Part shown: in pieces, positions 18,026-26,927 of the stretch | Position numbering within the stretch: position 1 is the first letter of the stretch | Layout of the letters: each line of letters begins with the position of its first letter | Program-made: the position numbers and the translations under genes | The notes under the pieces: generated by a model | What the model saw: only the letters and a program-made list of their open reading frames with translations | What the model was told of the DNA's origin: nothing | The model's database searches: none | Assembly (NCBI GenBank): GCA_903917735.1 | Contig: CAIXBR010000005.1 | Span: 1 to 64,000, forward strand | Direction: 5' to 3' | Length of the DNA stretch: 64,000 bases | DNA from: an uncultured Elusimicrobia bacterium | GTDB lineage: Bacteria; Elusimicrobiota; Elusimicrobia; Elusimicrobiales; UBA9959

Positions 18026-20104
18026 ATGAAAAAACTTCTAATTGCGGGACTTCTTGCGGCCGGGGCGGCGAACGCCGCCGCCTATGATCTGCCTTCCTCC
18101 ACGGGCACGCATCATGTGCAGTTCAACGCCGATTTCGCGAAGTTCAACGAAAACACCCGCGCCATAGACCTGGAGGGAAATGTCAGCCTTAAGGAGTATT
18201 CCGCTTCGGATAAGACCCTGAAATTCATCAGGGCCAGGAGCCTTACGGTCAATATGGACAGCCGCACCGTGGTTTCTCCGGCGGACTTCGTGATGGACGA
18301 CGATACCGGCACAGTTTACGGAAAAAGCGGGACTATCGACTACGGCTCCGGTTCAGGACGGATAAACGAGGGGCGGTTCGCCTATAAGAACTTTATTTTC
18401 CGCGGCCGGACCGTGGAGTTCGACAGGACGAAATACACCTACAAGAAAGCCAGCGTAACCAGCTGCGACGAGGAGCCGCCGGATTACCAGCTTAAAGCTT
18501 CGCGCATCTACATGGTGCCGGACCATTATTTCCTGGCCTATAATACGCTCCTTTTTATAGGCAAGATCCCGGTCTTCTATTTCCCGGTGGTCTATAAGCC
18601 CATCGGCGGCAGCACCCCTTTTGTCAGCATCTTCCGGCCCGGCTACGACCAGCGCAACGGGTTCTTCATGAAGTCTACCTATCTTTTCCGCGTGAACCAG
18701 TACACGCGGGCCAAACTGTTCCTGGACTATTTCGGGCAGCGCGGTTTCGGTACCGGCGGAGAGTACGATTACCGGCGCCCGGAAAAGAACATCACCAACC
18801 TTTCGGTCTACCGCATACGCGAGGACGGCGCGCGCAAGGACAGGTGGGGCGTGAGCGGGGGATACTGGCAGCTGCTCAACCGCTTTAACGAATCCGATCC
18901 CTCCCAGTATTACAGCCAGGGCTCTTTCCGGCTGCTGTCGGACCCGAAGGTCAACAACGACTTTTTCAGGAGCAACCCCTTTGCGGTCAGCCCGGACGAG
19001 CAGGCGAGCCTTGCGATAACCCGCAAGACCAACTACACCCTGACGCGCCTCAGCGCCTCCGGGACCGAGACGCGCAGCGCGGATTCCGTGAGGTTCAACA
19101 AGGCCAACAGCTCCCTCCCCAGGCTGGACTTTAACACGGTGCCTTTCAGCGTGCTGCGCCTGCCTGTGCTGAACTCTTTCACCGCGTATTTCGAGAACGC
19201 CAGGGACGCGGGGCAGGACTTTACCCAGAAAAGGGGAGACGGCGCCTGGACCGTCAGTAAAGCCGTTCCCATAGCCAAAGGCCTGACGCTTTCCCCGTCG
19301 GTATTCTACGACCAGTCGGTGTTTATCTCTACGGTGCCGGGCGACGTTAACACCTGGACGGGCCGCTACGGCGGCGGCGCCACGCTGCGCTATGAAAAGA
19401 TCTGGGGCTCCCTGGACCTGATATACGCTTACAAGCGCCGTATGCGCAGCAACAAGCTGGAGCTCGATACTTCAGCCGCCGACAAAGGGCAGGAGACCAA
19501 CTCGGTCTCTCCGCAGCTGTTCATTATGCCGCGGTTCAACACTTATTACAAGCTCTCCGCCGGCTACGACCTGCGGAACTATTATGACGCGTCTTTCAGC
19601 AAGCGGGTTCTGCCTCTGGTGGCGGAGGTCTATTACGCCCCGCGCCCGATGGTGGATATTTTCGCCTCGGAAACATACAGCCTTTCCGGCGGCAGCCGCA
19701 GCTTCGTCAGCCAGGTGAACGTGGGCAACAAGGAAAATTATATAGGAGGAGGCATAGCCAACTACAGCACTTCGTCCAGGGCCTGGGTGATCAGCAACAC
19801 TATAGGTTTCCGCCCGTGGCGCGGTTCGGGCTGGCGCGTGGAAACGGTTCTGCGCTACCGCCTGATGTCCGAGGGCGGCCTGAAATTCAGCGATTTAAGA
19901 TTTTTCGAGAAAGGCATAACCTTATACCGGGATTTTCACGATTTCCGCACCCGCTGGAACTTCAGGGAGCGCACCGGCGGCGTGAGAGAGTTCCTCTTCT
20001 ATGTCAGCCTCAAAGTAAGCGAGCCCGCCCGCAAGGACGCCCTTGAGGATAAGTCGCGGGAGTACTGGCACCCGTGGCGTGAGGACGGACAGGAAAGGGA
20101 TTAA
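18026..20104 (+). CDS. lptD: LPS-assembly protein LptD-like outer-membrane barrel
   Basis: 692 aa with a signal peptide (MKKLLIAGLLAAGAANAAA). Residues ~30-140 resemble the LptA/OstA beta-jellyroll (HVQFNADFAKFNENTRAIDLEG). VTSCDEEPPDYQLKASRIYM near residue 152 matches the conserved Cys segment at the jellyroll-barrel junction of LptD. The remaining ~500 residues are strand-rich with many Arg/Tyr/Phe, as in the C-terminal barrel. LptD inserts lipopolysaccharide into the outer leaflet. The cysteine pattern is reduced relative to E. coli. ATG 18026 is used rather than TTG 18023. Confidence 0.85.
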   Translation: MKKLLIAGLLAAGAANAAAYDLPSSTGTHHVQFNADFAKFNENTRAIDLEGNVSLKEYSASDKTLKFIRARSLTVNMDSRTVVSPADFVMDDDTGTVYGKSGTIDYGSGSGRINEGRFAYKNFIFRGRTVEFDRTKYTYKKASVTSCDEEPPDYQLKASRIYMVPDHYFLAYNTLLFIGKIPVFYFPVVYKPIGGSTPFVSIFRPGYDQRNGFFMKSTYLFRVNQYTRAKLFLDYFGQRGFGTGGEYDYRRPEKNITNLSVYRIREDGARKDRWGVSGGYWQLLNRFNESDPSQYYSQGSFRLLSDPKVNNDFFRSNPFAVSPDEQASLAITRKTNYTLTRLSASGTETRSADSVRFNKANSSLPRLDFNTVPFSVLRLPVLNSFTAYFENARDAGQDFTQKRGDGAWTVSKAVPIAKGLTLSPSVFYDQSVFISTVPGDVNTWTGRYGGGATLRYEKIWGSLDLIYAYKRRMRSNKLELDTSAADKGQETNSVSPQLFIMPRFNTYYKLSAGYDLRNYYDASFSKRVLPLVAEVYYAPRPMVDIFASETYSLSGGSRSFVSQVNVGNKENYIGGGIANYSTSSRAWVISNTIGFRPWRGSGWRVETVLRYRLMSEGGLKFSDLRFFEKGITLYRDFHDFRTRWNFRERTGGVREFLFYVSLKVSEPARKDALEDKSREYWHPWREDGQERD

Positions 20105-20189
20105 GCGCCGTCTTGATAGAGCTTATGGCCTGAACCGGCGGCGATAGAAGTTGTCGCGGCAATTTTCAAAATGATAAACTGTTGATTAT

Positions 20190-21158
20190 ATGGATGAAAA
20201 CATGAAAAAACCGCTTTGGCTTGTTACCGGGGGGGCCGGGTTCATAGGCTCCAATATAGTGGAGGAACTCCTGCGGCGCAAATGCCGCGTGAGGGTGTTC
20301 GACAATTTTTCCGCCGGCAAGAAAGAGAACCTGGCGCCTTTCGCCGGTAAATTAGAGCTGGTCAAGGGCGACCTGAGAGAGCCTAGGGACCTGGTGAAGG
20401 CCATGAAGGGCGTGACCTACGTGCTGCATCAGGCCGCCTTCCGCTCGGTGCCGAAGTCCGTGGACAATCCGCGCGCCGCCAACGACAACAACGCTACCGG
20501 CACGCTCAACGCCCTGATGGCGGCCAAAGCCGCCGGGGTGAAGCGCTTCGTCTACGCCGCCACCAGCTCCGCCTACGGCGAGTGCAATATTTTCCCGCAG
20601 AAGGAGACCCTCCCCACCGGGCCCATTTCGCCTTACGCCGTCAGCAAGCTGGCCGCCGAGAACTACTGCCATGTCTACGCCAGAACTTACGGGCTTGAAA
20701 CCGTGGCGCTGCGCTATTTCAACGTTTTCGGCCCCCGCCAGAACCCGGAGTCGGTCTATTCCGCCGTGATCCCGCGCTTCATGGAACTTTTCCTGGAGCA
20801 TAAGCCGCTGGAGATCCACTGGGACGGCCGCCAGTCCCGCGACTTCACTTACGTAGCCAACGTGGTGGACGGGAATATCCGCGCCGCGCTGGCTCCCAGC
20901 CGCGTTTCCGGCCTGACCATCAACGTGGCCACCGGCACGAATATTTCCCTGCTGGACATCGCCCGCGAGCTGGAAAAGATAACCGGCCGGAAGACCGAGA
21001 AGCTTTTCTCCCCGAAGCGCAAGGGCGACATCCGCAAGACCTACGCGGATATCTCGCGGGCCAGGCGGGAGCTGGGCTACAAGCCGCTGGTCAACTTCCC
21101 CGACGGCCTTAGGCTTACGTGGGATTATTTTTCTTCCGGATTCGGAGGCAATAAATGA
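20190..21158 (+). CDS. Extended SDR nucleotide-sugar epimerase/dehydratase (UDP-GlcNAc 4-epimerase-like)
   Basis: 322 aa. The Rossmann glycine motif is VTGGAGFIGSNIVEELL near residue 12. The catalytic Tyr-Lys pair is in SPYAVSKLAAENYC, with an upstream ATSSAYGE serine motif. FNVFGPRQNPESVYSAVIPRF and SRDFTYVANVVDG are typical of WbpP/GalE-type epimerases acting on UDP-hexosamines or UDP-glucose. A role in LPS or surface polysaccharide precursor synthesis is inferred from family and from the neighbouring lptD. ATG 20190 and ATG 20202 are both possible; neither has a clear ribosome binding site. The stop overlaps tdk by 4 nt (ATGA). Confidence 0.82.
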   Translation: MDENMKKPLWLVTGGAGFIGSNIVEELLRRKCRVRVFDNFSAGKKENLAPFAGKLELVKGDLREPRDLVKAMKGVTYVLHQAAFRSVPKSVDNPRAANDNNATGTLNALMAAKAAGVKRFVYAATSSAYGECNIFPQKETLPTGPISPYAVSKLAAENYCHVYARTYGLETVALRYFNVFGPRQNPESVYSAVIPRFMELFLEHKPLEIHWDGRQSRDFTYVANVVDGNIRAALAPSRVSGLTINVATGTNISLLDIARELEKITGRKTEKLFSPKRKGDIRKTYADISRARRELGYKPLVNFPDGLRLTWDYFSSGFGGNK

Positions 21159-21718
21159 TATTCAACGTCTCTTCCTCTTCGGGCTGGATAGAGGTGGTCT
21201 GCGGCAGCATGTTCTCCGGCAAGACGCAGGAACTGATACGCCGCCTGAAACTGGCCAATATCGCCAAGCAGAAGGTGCAGGTTTTCAACTCCCACCTGGA
21301 TACGCGTTATTCAAAAGAGCACCTGGTCTCTCACGACAAGTCCACGCTGGCGGCCAAGCCGGTAAAGACAGCCAGGGAAATACTTAAGGAAGTCAGCCCC
21401 GACACCCAGGTGGTCGGCATAGACGAAGCTCATTTTTTCGGAGGAGAAATAGTGGAGGTCGCGCAGAAGCTGGCCAATTCCGGCCGCCGGGTGATAGTGG
21501 CCGGTTTGGACCAGGATTACCGCGGTGAGGCTTTCGACAACATGGCCAAGCTGATGGCCGTGGCCGAGTTCGTCACCAAGAACCTGGCCATCTGCATGGT
21601 CTGCGGCAACCCCGCGCATTTCAGCCAGCGACTCACCGATTCGGGCCGCCGCATAATGGTGGGGGCGGGGGATAAGTACGAAGCCCGCTGCCGCAAGTGT
21701 TTCCAGCCGGAGAAATGA
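21155..21718 (+). CDS. tdk: Thymidine kinase (TK1 type)
   Basis: 187 aa salvage enzyme that phosphorylates thymidine. The P-loop is GSMFSGKTQELIRRLK, the Walker B-like DEAHFF near residue 91 carries the catalytic Glu region, and the lasso/zinc cysteines occur as CMVCGNPA and CRKC near the C-terminus. Length is typical of TK1-type enzymes. The ATG overlaps the epimerase stop (ATGA), so it is translationally coupled to it. Confidence 0.95.
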   Translation: MIFNVSSSSGWIEVVCGSMFSGKTQELIRRLKLANIAKQKVQVFNSHLDTRYSKEHLVSHDKSTLAAKPVKTAREILKEVSPDTQVVGIDEAHFFGGEIVEVAQKLANSGRRVIVAGLDQDYRGEAFDNMAKLMAVAEFVTKNLAICMVCGNPAHFSQRLTDSGRRIMVGAGDKYEARCRKCFQPEK

Positions 21719-21734
21719 GCGTTCCTCTATAACC

Positions 21735-22235
21735 ATGTACAGATCTGAAAAATTCAACCCTACGCTTTTCGGGAAACTCTTCCATCTCGGCGCCAAACTG
21801 TCGGATACCAACCGCTGGCTGAAACTGGCCGAAGCGCTGCCCTGGGAAAAGCTGGACGAAGGCTACGGCAGGTATTTCTCAGCCGGCTACGGCCGTCCCG
21901 CGAAGGACTCCAGGCTTGTCTGCGGCCTGCTGATGGTCAAGCAGCTCAAGAATATTTCCGACGACGACGCCGTGGCCGAGTTCATGGAGAACCCGTACGT
22001 GCAGGCTTTCTGCGGGCAGGAATATTTCGCCCTGGAGGATGTGATCAACCCCGGCATACTTTCCGAGCGCCGCCGCCGCCTTGGGCCCGAATTCCTGGCC
22101 CTGCTGGATGCGGAGCTTTCGACCGCGCTGAAAGCCGACAAGGAACTGAAGTTCCGCACGGGCCGCCCGGCCGCCGCCGAAGACAGCCTCTTCGCCGCCC
22201 TGCTCGCCAGGGTCCGGGGCTTGTTCGGCAACTGA
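21735..22235 (+). CDS. IS5/IS1182-type transposase N-terminal domain protein lacking the DDE domain
   Basis: 166 aa. Residues ~20-125 match the DUF772 N-terminal domain of IS5-group transposases: SAGYGRPAKDSRLVCGLLMVKQL followed (separately) by NISDDDAVAEFMENPYVQAFCG and a late LSERRRRLG. The downstream RNase-H/DDE catalytic domain is absent. The protein ends after a short Ala-rich tail and a terminator. The frame is intact and base usage matches the host, so it may be an old fragment retained as a DNA-binding protein, or simply a truncated insertion. No ribosome binding site is obvious and I see no IS ends around it. Confidence 0.6.
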   Translation: MYRSEKFNPTLFGKLFHLGAKLSDTNRWLKLAEALPWEKLDEGYGRYFSAGYGRPAKDSRLVCGLLMVKQLKNISDDDAVAEFMENPYVQAFCGQEYFALEDVINPGILSERRRRLGPEFLALLDAELSTALKADKELKFRTGRPAAAEDSLFAALLARVRGLFGN

Positions 22236-22255
22236 CCCGCCCGTAGATCCTAAAT

Positions 22256-22288
22256 AAAAAAAGCGGAACTTTTGTTCCGTTTTTTTGT
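22256..22288. terminator. Bidirectional terminator between the IS5-type gene and tolB
   Basis: A stem AAGCGGAAC / GTTCCGTTT with a short T-rich loop is flanked by A-rich sequence on the left and a T-run on the right. It can therefore terminate both the forward gene and the leftward tolB operon. Confidence 0.8.
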
Positions 22289-22310
22289 TTTCCTGCTTTC
22301 CTTATTTTCT

Positions 22311-23597
22311 TTACGGTCCCCAGTCAGGAGTGAAGGACCAGCCTTTAAGCTCTGTCAGGGGGTGCGGCGCGCTGCCGTCCGCGTCCATCACAAAGATCTC
22401 CCTGCGGCCCCTGCGGGTGGAGGTGAACGCCACGAAGCGTCCGTCGGGGGACCAGGACGGGTCCTCGTTGTCCCCGGCCTTGTTCGTCAGGCGGCGTATC
22501 TGGCTGCCGGTCAAGTCTATTGCGAAAATGTTCATGTTCTCTTTCGATGTTTCCCGCCCGGCGAAAACTATCCATTCCCCCGAAGGGGACCAGGAGGGGG
22601 AATCGCACCAGTTCAGGTGGGTAAGGCGCCGCGTAGCGCTGCTTTCCATGTCAAGCACGTAGACCTGCGGGTTGCCGGAGCGGTCCGAGATGAACGCCGC
22701 CTGCTTCCCGTCGGGCGACCAGGTGGGGGAGGAGCTGACGCCGAAGCTTTTAAGCAGTTTTTTAGCTTTTTTAGTCACTATGTCCAGCGCGTAGATGCTC
22801 GGGTCGTCGCCGCGCGAAAGCGTCATCAGCATGGTCAGACCGTCCGGTGAAACTCCGCCGGGGATGTTCAGGCCCTGAAAGGTGGTGAACGGCCGTATCT
22901 TGCCCGCCTTGAGGTCTATTTCGAACATGTCCGGGTTGCCCCAGCGGTAGGTGGTGTAGTAGATGCGGGAAGCGTCATGGGACCAGCGAGGCAGCAGGTC
23001 TATGCTGCTGTCCAAGGTGAGTCTGGTAAGATTTTCCCCGTCATAGTCCACCACGTAGATTTCCTTGCGGCCGGTGGAATTGTTGGCGAAAGCCAGCTTG
23101 GAATGGGCCACGCCCAACCGCCCGGTCAGGCGCAGTATCACGTCGTCCGCGAACAGGTGCGCCGCCCGCCGCATCGCGCGCTTTTCGCCCTGGTAGAATT
23201 TTTCCATCACCACCTTCCCCGTAGCCAGGTCGTAGAGGCGGGCGTTGAAGGTCCAGACCGCACCGGAGTCCTGTGCTTTGCCCGTGATCAGGTGGCCGGC
23301 CAAGCCTTTCCAGTACATAAGCGATTCAGGGCTTGTGTCCAGGTTGGCCTGCGATAAGGGCTCCTCTTTTACTTCGAAGTAGCGGGAGTAAAGAAGGTCG
23401 GAGCGCACTATGCCGCGCATGGCTTCGGCCAGGGCCAGGTCCTCGGTGCTGTTCGGCCGCGCCGGGTGGAAGGACGCCATGGCCAGGGCGGTCTGCTTGA
23501 CCTCCCGACCCGGAGAGACGCCTATGTATACGTCCGTGCCCGCGGAAACAGGGCGCACGACCGCGGCAAGGAGCAGCAGGGCCGTCAGTATCTTCAT
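22311..23597 (-). CDS. tolB: Tol-Pal system beta-propeller protein TolB
   Basis: 428 aa periplasmic protein of the Tol-Pal complex, which keeps the outer membrane attached during constriction. There is a signal peptide (first ~19 residues). An N-terminal domain binds TolA-type partners in model systems. A C-terminal propeller has recurring SPTWSPDGKQAAFISDRSG and DPSWSPDGRFVAFTS-type blades. It is last in the order pal, cpoB-like, tolB, with zero-base spacing to the upstream gene. No tolQ, tolR or tolA is in the window. Confidence 0.92.
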   Translation of the reverse strand: MKILTALLLLAAVVRPVSAGTDVYIGVSPGREVKQTALAMASFHPARPNSTEDLALAEAMRGIVRSDLLYSRYFEVKEEPLSQANLDTSPESLMYWKGLAGHLITGKAQDSGAVWTFNARLYDLATGKVVMEKFYQGEKRAMRRAAHLFADDVILRLTGRLGVAHSKLAFANNSTGRKEIYVVDYDGENLTRLTLDSSIDLLPRWSHDASRIYYTTYRWGNPDMFEIDLKAGKIRPFTTFQGLNIPGGVSPDGLTMLMTLSRGDDPSIYALDIVTKKAKKLLKSFGVSSSPTWSPDGKQAAFISDRSGNPQVYVLDMESSATRRLTHLNWCDSPSWSPSGEWIVFAGRETSKENMNIFAIDLTGSQIRRLTNKAGDNEDPSWSPDGRFVAFTSTRRGRREIFVMDADGSAPHPLTELKGWSFTPDWGP

Positions 23598-24368
23598 TTA
23601 GTTCTGGGCAGCTGGGACTTTTTTGCGCTTTTTCGCTGGCTGGGCGGCCGGTTTCGCCGGAGTCAGCCTGTTCAGATAATCTTTGGCCGTTTTGGCTTCC
23701 TGCGAAGCGGGGAAATCTTTTATTACGGAGCGGAGGTATTTTTCAGCTTCGTCTTTCTTGTCGCCCGGCAGTTTGAGCAGCGTCATGGCGTATTTCAGCC
23801 TGGCCGCGGGCACGCGGGCGGATTTCGGGAATTTCTCCAGAACGTTCGCGTAGGCCAGCGCGGAGTCCTGCCAGCGCTCTTTCAGGTAAAGCGACTCGCC
23901 CAGGTAGAAATACGCCCCTTCAGCCATTTCACCCGTAGGGAATTTGGACAGGTAGGTCTTGAAACCGGTGGACGCGGCCTCGAAGTTGTTGTTGAGGAAG
24001 GCATTGTAGGCGTCGTTGTAGATCTTGGCCGGCAGCAGGGCGGTCTCCACCTCTTCCTGCTGCTTCTTTATGGTCTGGCCGATGGCGTTGACACGTTTGT
24101 TCATGGCCGCGTCCAGGTCGTCCAGCCGGCCCGTCAGTTTTTCCATCTGCCCCGAGATGTCCTTCATGCTTTCCGACGAGGCGTTGAGGTTCTTGGAGAG
24201 GTCCTCCATCTTCACGGCCAGCTCGGCCTGGTTCTTCTGCATGTTGGCCAGATTGTTGTTCAGGTCGTCCATCTGGCTCTGCATCTGCAGCATATCCTGC
24301 TGCGTGGCCACGCAGCCCGTCGCCAGCAGGCAGACGGGGATTAGCAGGTAGATCTTTTTTAATGCCAT
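23598..24368 (-). CDS. CpoB/YbgF-like periplasmic coiled-coil and TPR lipoprotein
   Basis: 256 aa. The signal ends in the lipobox LLATGC, so it should be a lipoprotein. Residues ~22-115 form a Gln/Asn/Leu-rich coiled coil (MQSQMDDLNNNLANMQ). Residues ~120-235 hold three TPR-like repeats (YNAFLNNNFEAASTGFKTYL; AYFYLGESLYLKERWQDSA). A Lys/Pro/Ala tail closes it. This is the CpoB/YbgF pattern, which coordinates peptidoglycan synthesis with Tol-Pal constriction in E. coli. E. coli CpoB is soluble, so the lipid anchor here is a difference. It sits between pal and tolB. Confidence 0.85.
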   Translation of the reverse strand: MALKKIYLLIPVCLLATGCVATQQDMLQMQSQMDDLNNNLANMQKNQAELAVKMEDLSKNLNASSESMKDISGQMEKLTGRLDDLDAAMNKRVNAIGQTIKKQQEEVETALLPAKIYNDAYNAFLNNNFEAASTGFKTYLSKFPTGEMAEGAYFYLGESLYLKERWQDSALAYANVLEKFPKSARVPAARLKYAMTLLKLPGDKKDEAEKYLRSVIKDFPASQEAKTAKDYLNRLTPAKPAAQPAKKRKKVPAAQN

Positions 24369-24917
24369 TTAATTGCCCTTTATCTTGGTCTCGGCGCGGC
24401 GATTCTGCAGCCAGCAGGCGTCGGTGGCCTCGGTGCAGAGGGGTTTTTCTTCTCCGTATGAAATAGTGCCCACGGAGCTTTCCGGCACGCCCAGCCGGAC
24501 GTAATAGTCCCGTACCGACTTAGCTCTCTTCTGCCCCAGGGCCAGATTGTATTCTATAGTGCCGCGGTCGTCGCAGTGCCCCTCTACCAGGACGGACCAG
24601 TCCTTGCGGGCTTTTATAAGCGTGGCGTTGGCCTGGAGCGTGTTCTGGGTCGCTTCGGAAAGCTCATACTTGTCGTATTCGAAATTTACGGTCTTGATGT
24701 TCTCCTGCGTTAGGAAGTCCACGCCGCGGATGTATCCTTCCGTAGAGGCGGTCATGGAACTTTCCTGTACGTCAATGGTGGGGATAGCAGCGGTATCGGT
24801 GACCATGTCGCTCTTGTCGCCGGCGTCGGCCTTTATGTTCTTCTTGATGCAGGATGAAAGCGTTAAAGCCGCGAGCAGCGGCAGGGCCAGAGCGAGGAAC
24901 AGGGTGTTTTTCTTCAT
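24369..24917 (-). CDS. pal: Peptidoglycan-associated lipoprotein Pal (OmpA-like)
   Basis: 182 aa. The lipobox LSSC lies at the end of a 23-residue signal. The OmpA-like domain (about 75-180) contains VNFEYDKYELSE, the diaminopimelate-binding signature VLVEGHCDDRGTIEYNLALG, QKRAKSVRDYYV and an NRRAE end. Pal links the outer membrane to peptidoglycan. GGAGG lies about 10 nt before the ATG. The AT-rich stretch upstream (24930-25000) is the likely promoter region for the pal-cpoB-tolB operon. Confidence 0.93.
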   Translation of the reverse strand: MKKNTLFLALALPLLAALTLSSCIKKNIKADAGDKSDMVTDTAAIPTIDVQESSMTASTEGYIRGVDFLTQENIKTVNFEYDKYELSEATQNTLQANATLIKARKDWSVLVEGHCDDRGTIEYNLALGQKRAKSVRDYYVRLGVPESSVGTISYGEEKPLCTEATDACWLQNRRAETKIKGN

Positions 24918-25038
24918 TTTACTTATTACCTCCGGAACAGACGTATAACAAATAGTATATATAATTTATAAAAAATCCCGCGAATTTACAATGAAAAACA
25001 ATTGCCGCTATAGGTCCGCGGCGCTGCTGCGGGCGTAG

Positions 25039-25890
25039 TTACGCCGCAATGTACAGGCCGGCCGAGAGGAGCAGGCCGTATAAAGCCACCAGCTTGGCGG
25101 TTCCCGGCACAAGCTGTGAGAAGTCGCCTTCCTCCGCCAGTGCCTTTAGTTTGACCGCAAGCGGCGCCGAGAGCGCGCAGCATACCGGGGGCCAGATGCT
25201 GCCGAAAGTGAGCGCGAACAGGTAGGGGGTGAAAATAAGCGCGTAGTAGAATTTTTCCGCGCCGTCCGGGCCTAGCGCCGCGGCCAGCGTGGTGAATCCT
25301 GCCCCGGAGTCGCTTTTTACGTCGCGCATATTGTTGGCGTGCAGTATCGCCACTATCAGAAGGCCCACCGGGATGGAAGTCCACAGCGCCTCCGGCAGGA
25401 AGGCGCGCGCCTGTATCAGCGCCGTGCCGCATACTATGAACGGCCCGAAGGCGAAGAATATCCCGGCGTCGCCGAGGGCCCTGTACTTGTAGGCGAAGCC
25501 GGTCGCCGTGTAGAACCACGCCAGCGCGAAGCCGGCCGCCCCGAGCCAGAGGAGCGACGGGACGTGGTTCTTGAAAGCCAGCAGGAGGCCGATGGCCGCG
25601 CCGGCCGCGAACAGGCCTGCCGAAAGTTTCAGCATGGCCCGCGGGGCGATAAGGCCGTCCACCAGGCCCCTGTCGTCGGCGGTCTCCTTCCTGTCAACGC
25701 CGTTGGTGAAGTCAAAATAGGTGTTGGCCAGGTTCGCGGCGGAATGTGTCAGCAAGGCCGCCGTTATTGTGAGAGAGAAATCAGGCCAGGAGAAAGAGCC
25801 GTGCCGCCACGCTACTACGGCCCCTAGTACTACCGGGACCAGCGAGGCCGGCCAGGAGTAGGCGCGCAGGATCATAAACCATTTTTTCAT
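25039..25890 (-). CDS. menA: UbiA-family prenyltransferase, probable MenA
   Basis: 283 aa integral membrane protein with about eight or nine hydrophobic helices. The first Asp-rich motif is NLANTYFDFTNGVD and the second is HANNMRDVKSD, both as in MenA-type UbiA prenyltransferases. These attach a polyprenyl tail to 1,4-dihydroxy-2-naphthoate. The polyprenyl diphosphate synthase is 10 nt upstream in the same operon, which fits menaquinone synthesis. Other UbiA substrates cannot be excluded because no other men genes are in view. Confidence 0.82.
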   Translation of the reverse strand: MKKWFMILRAYSWPASLVPVVLGAVVAWRHGSFSWPDFSLTITAALLTHSAANLANTYFDFTNGVDRKETADDRGLVDGLIAPRAMLKLSAGLFAAGAAIGLLLAFKNHVPSLLWLGAAGFALAWFYTATGFAYKYRALGDAGIFFAFGPFIVCGTALIQARAFLPEALWTSIPVGLLIVAILHANNMRDVKSDSGAGFTTLAAALGPDGAEKFYYALIFTPYLFALTFGSIWPPVCCALSAPLAVKLKALAEEGDFSQLVPGTAKLVALYGLLLSAGLYIAA

Positions 25891-25900
25891 AACACCTACG

Positions 25901-26887
25901 CTATGCGCGGCGTTCGCCCAGCGCCAGCAGGAAATCTTTAAGCGCCGCCGCCCCGTCCCGGTCCGGCAGGCTGTCCGTCAGCAGGTAAAGACTATTCAGT
26001 CTTTCCAACGCCGTCTGCTTAGCCGCGCGCGTGAAGCCGCCGTCCCTTACAAGCCCGGCCAGCTCCAGCGCCGGAGCCATGTCCGCGGCGGGCCCGGTCT
26101 TCATGACGGCCAGGAGTTTTTCGGCCTTCGGCCCGGCCTGCGCGTCGTTAAGCGCAAGGATGAGCGGCAGCGTGAACCTGCCCTGGGATATATCCTTCAG
26201 TATTTCTTTGCCGCAGGCGCCCGTGTCGCCTTCGAAGTCGAGCACGTCGTCTATCACCTGGAAAACCGAACCGGTCTCCTCGCCTATGCGCGCGCAGGTC
26301 GAAAGCCGCGCGCGGTTGCCGGACAGGTGGCAGGCCGCCAGGGCGCACCAGCGGAACAGCGCGCCTGTTTTAAGCGAAACTATCTTGTCGGACTCCGCGG
26401 CGGACAGGCGTTCTCCCCTGCGGTTCTCCTCTATCAGGGCGCCTTCGGTCATGCGCTTCACCGCGAAAACCAGCTCCGGCTGCAGTTCCGGGGCCGCGCG
26501 CCCGGCGCAGTCGAAGGCCAGCGCTATAACAAGGTCCCCGATGAGGATGGAGGTGTTCACCCCCAGCTGGGAGTTGAGGGTGGGCAGGCCCCTGCGGTAA
26601 CGGGCCGCGTCGATACAATCGTCGTGCAGCAGAGAGGCCGTGTGGGTGAGTTCTGCGGCCGCCGCCGCTTTTTCCGCCCCGGCCCGGCCGGCGCCCAGCG
26701 CGTCCGACATAAGAAGGGTAAAGCGGGCCCTTGCCGCCTTGCCCATGAAGCTGAAAGGAAATTTGGCGAAATCGAAAACTTCACGGTCTATGGAGGACAG
26801 CGCGGAGGAAAGTTCAGCGTTTACCTGGCGCAGGGAGTCTTCTATAGTCCGGGCCGTTTTTTCCATAGGAATGGTATATTCTAGCAT
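25901..26887 (-). CDS. Trans-polyprenyl diphosphate synthase
   Basis: 328 aa. The first Asp-rich motif is LLHDDCIDAARYRRG (Asp89, Asp90, Asp93). The second is VFQVIDDVLDFEGD near 209-222, followed by KEILKDISQGRFTLPLI. These coordinate Mg-diphosphate in chain elongation of isoprenoids (IspB/HepT type). The product probably feeds the adjacent MenA-like enzyme. The start could be at 26887 or the internal Met at 26866 (MEKTARTI); a weak GGAA lies before the first. It is divergent from the His-rich microprotein. Confidence 0.87.
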   Translation of the reverse strand: MLEYTIPMEKTARTIEDSLRQVNAELSSALSSIDREVFDFAKFPFSFMGKAARARFTLLMSDALGAGRAGAEKAAAAAELTHTASLLHDDCIDAARYRRGLPTLNSQLGVNTSILIGDLVIALAFDCAGRAAPELQPELVFAVKRMTEGALIEENRRGERLSAAESDKIVSLKTGALFRWCALAACHLSGNRARLSTCARIGEETGSVFQVIDDVLDFEGDTGACGKEILKDISQGRFTLPLILALNDAQAGPKAEKLLAVMKTGPAADMAPALELAGLVRDGGFTRAAKQTALERLNSLYLLTDSLPDRDGAAALKDFLLALGERRA

Positions 26888-26927
26888 TTCGCATATTCCG
26901 CAAAATTATATATTCGGAGGTATACCC

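Noticed and set aside
26640-26927. Upstream extension of the His-rich frame through the polyprenyl synthase gene
   Set aside because: This part is antisense to a clear synthase. Only the stretch from ATG 26928 has a ribosome binding site and sensible composition.
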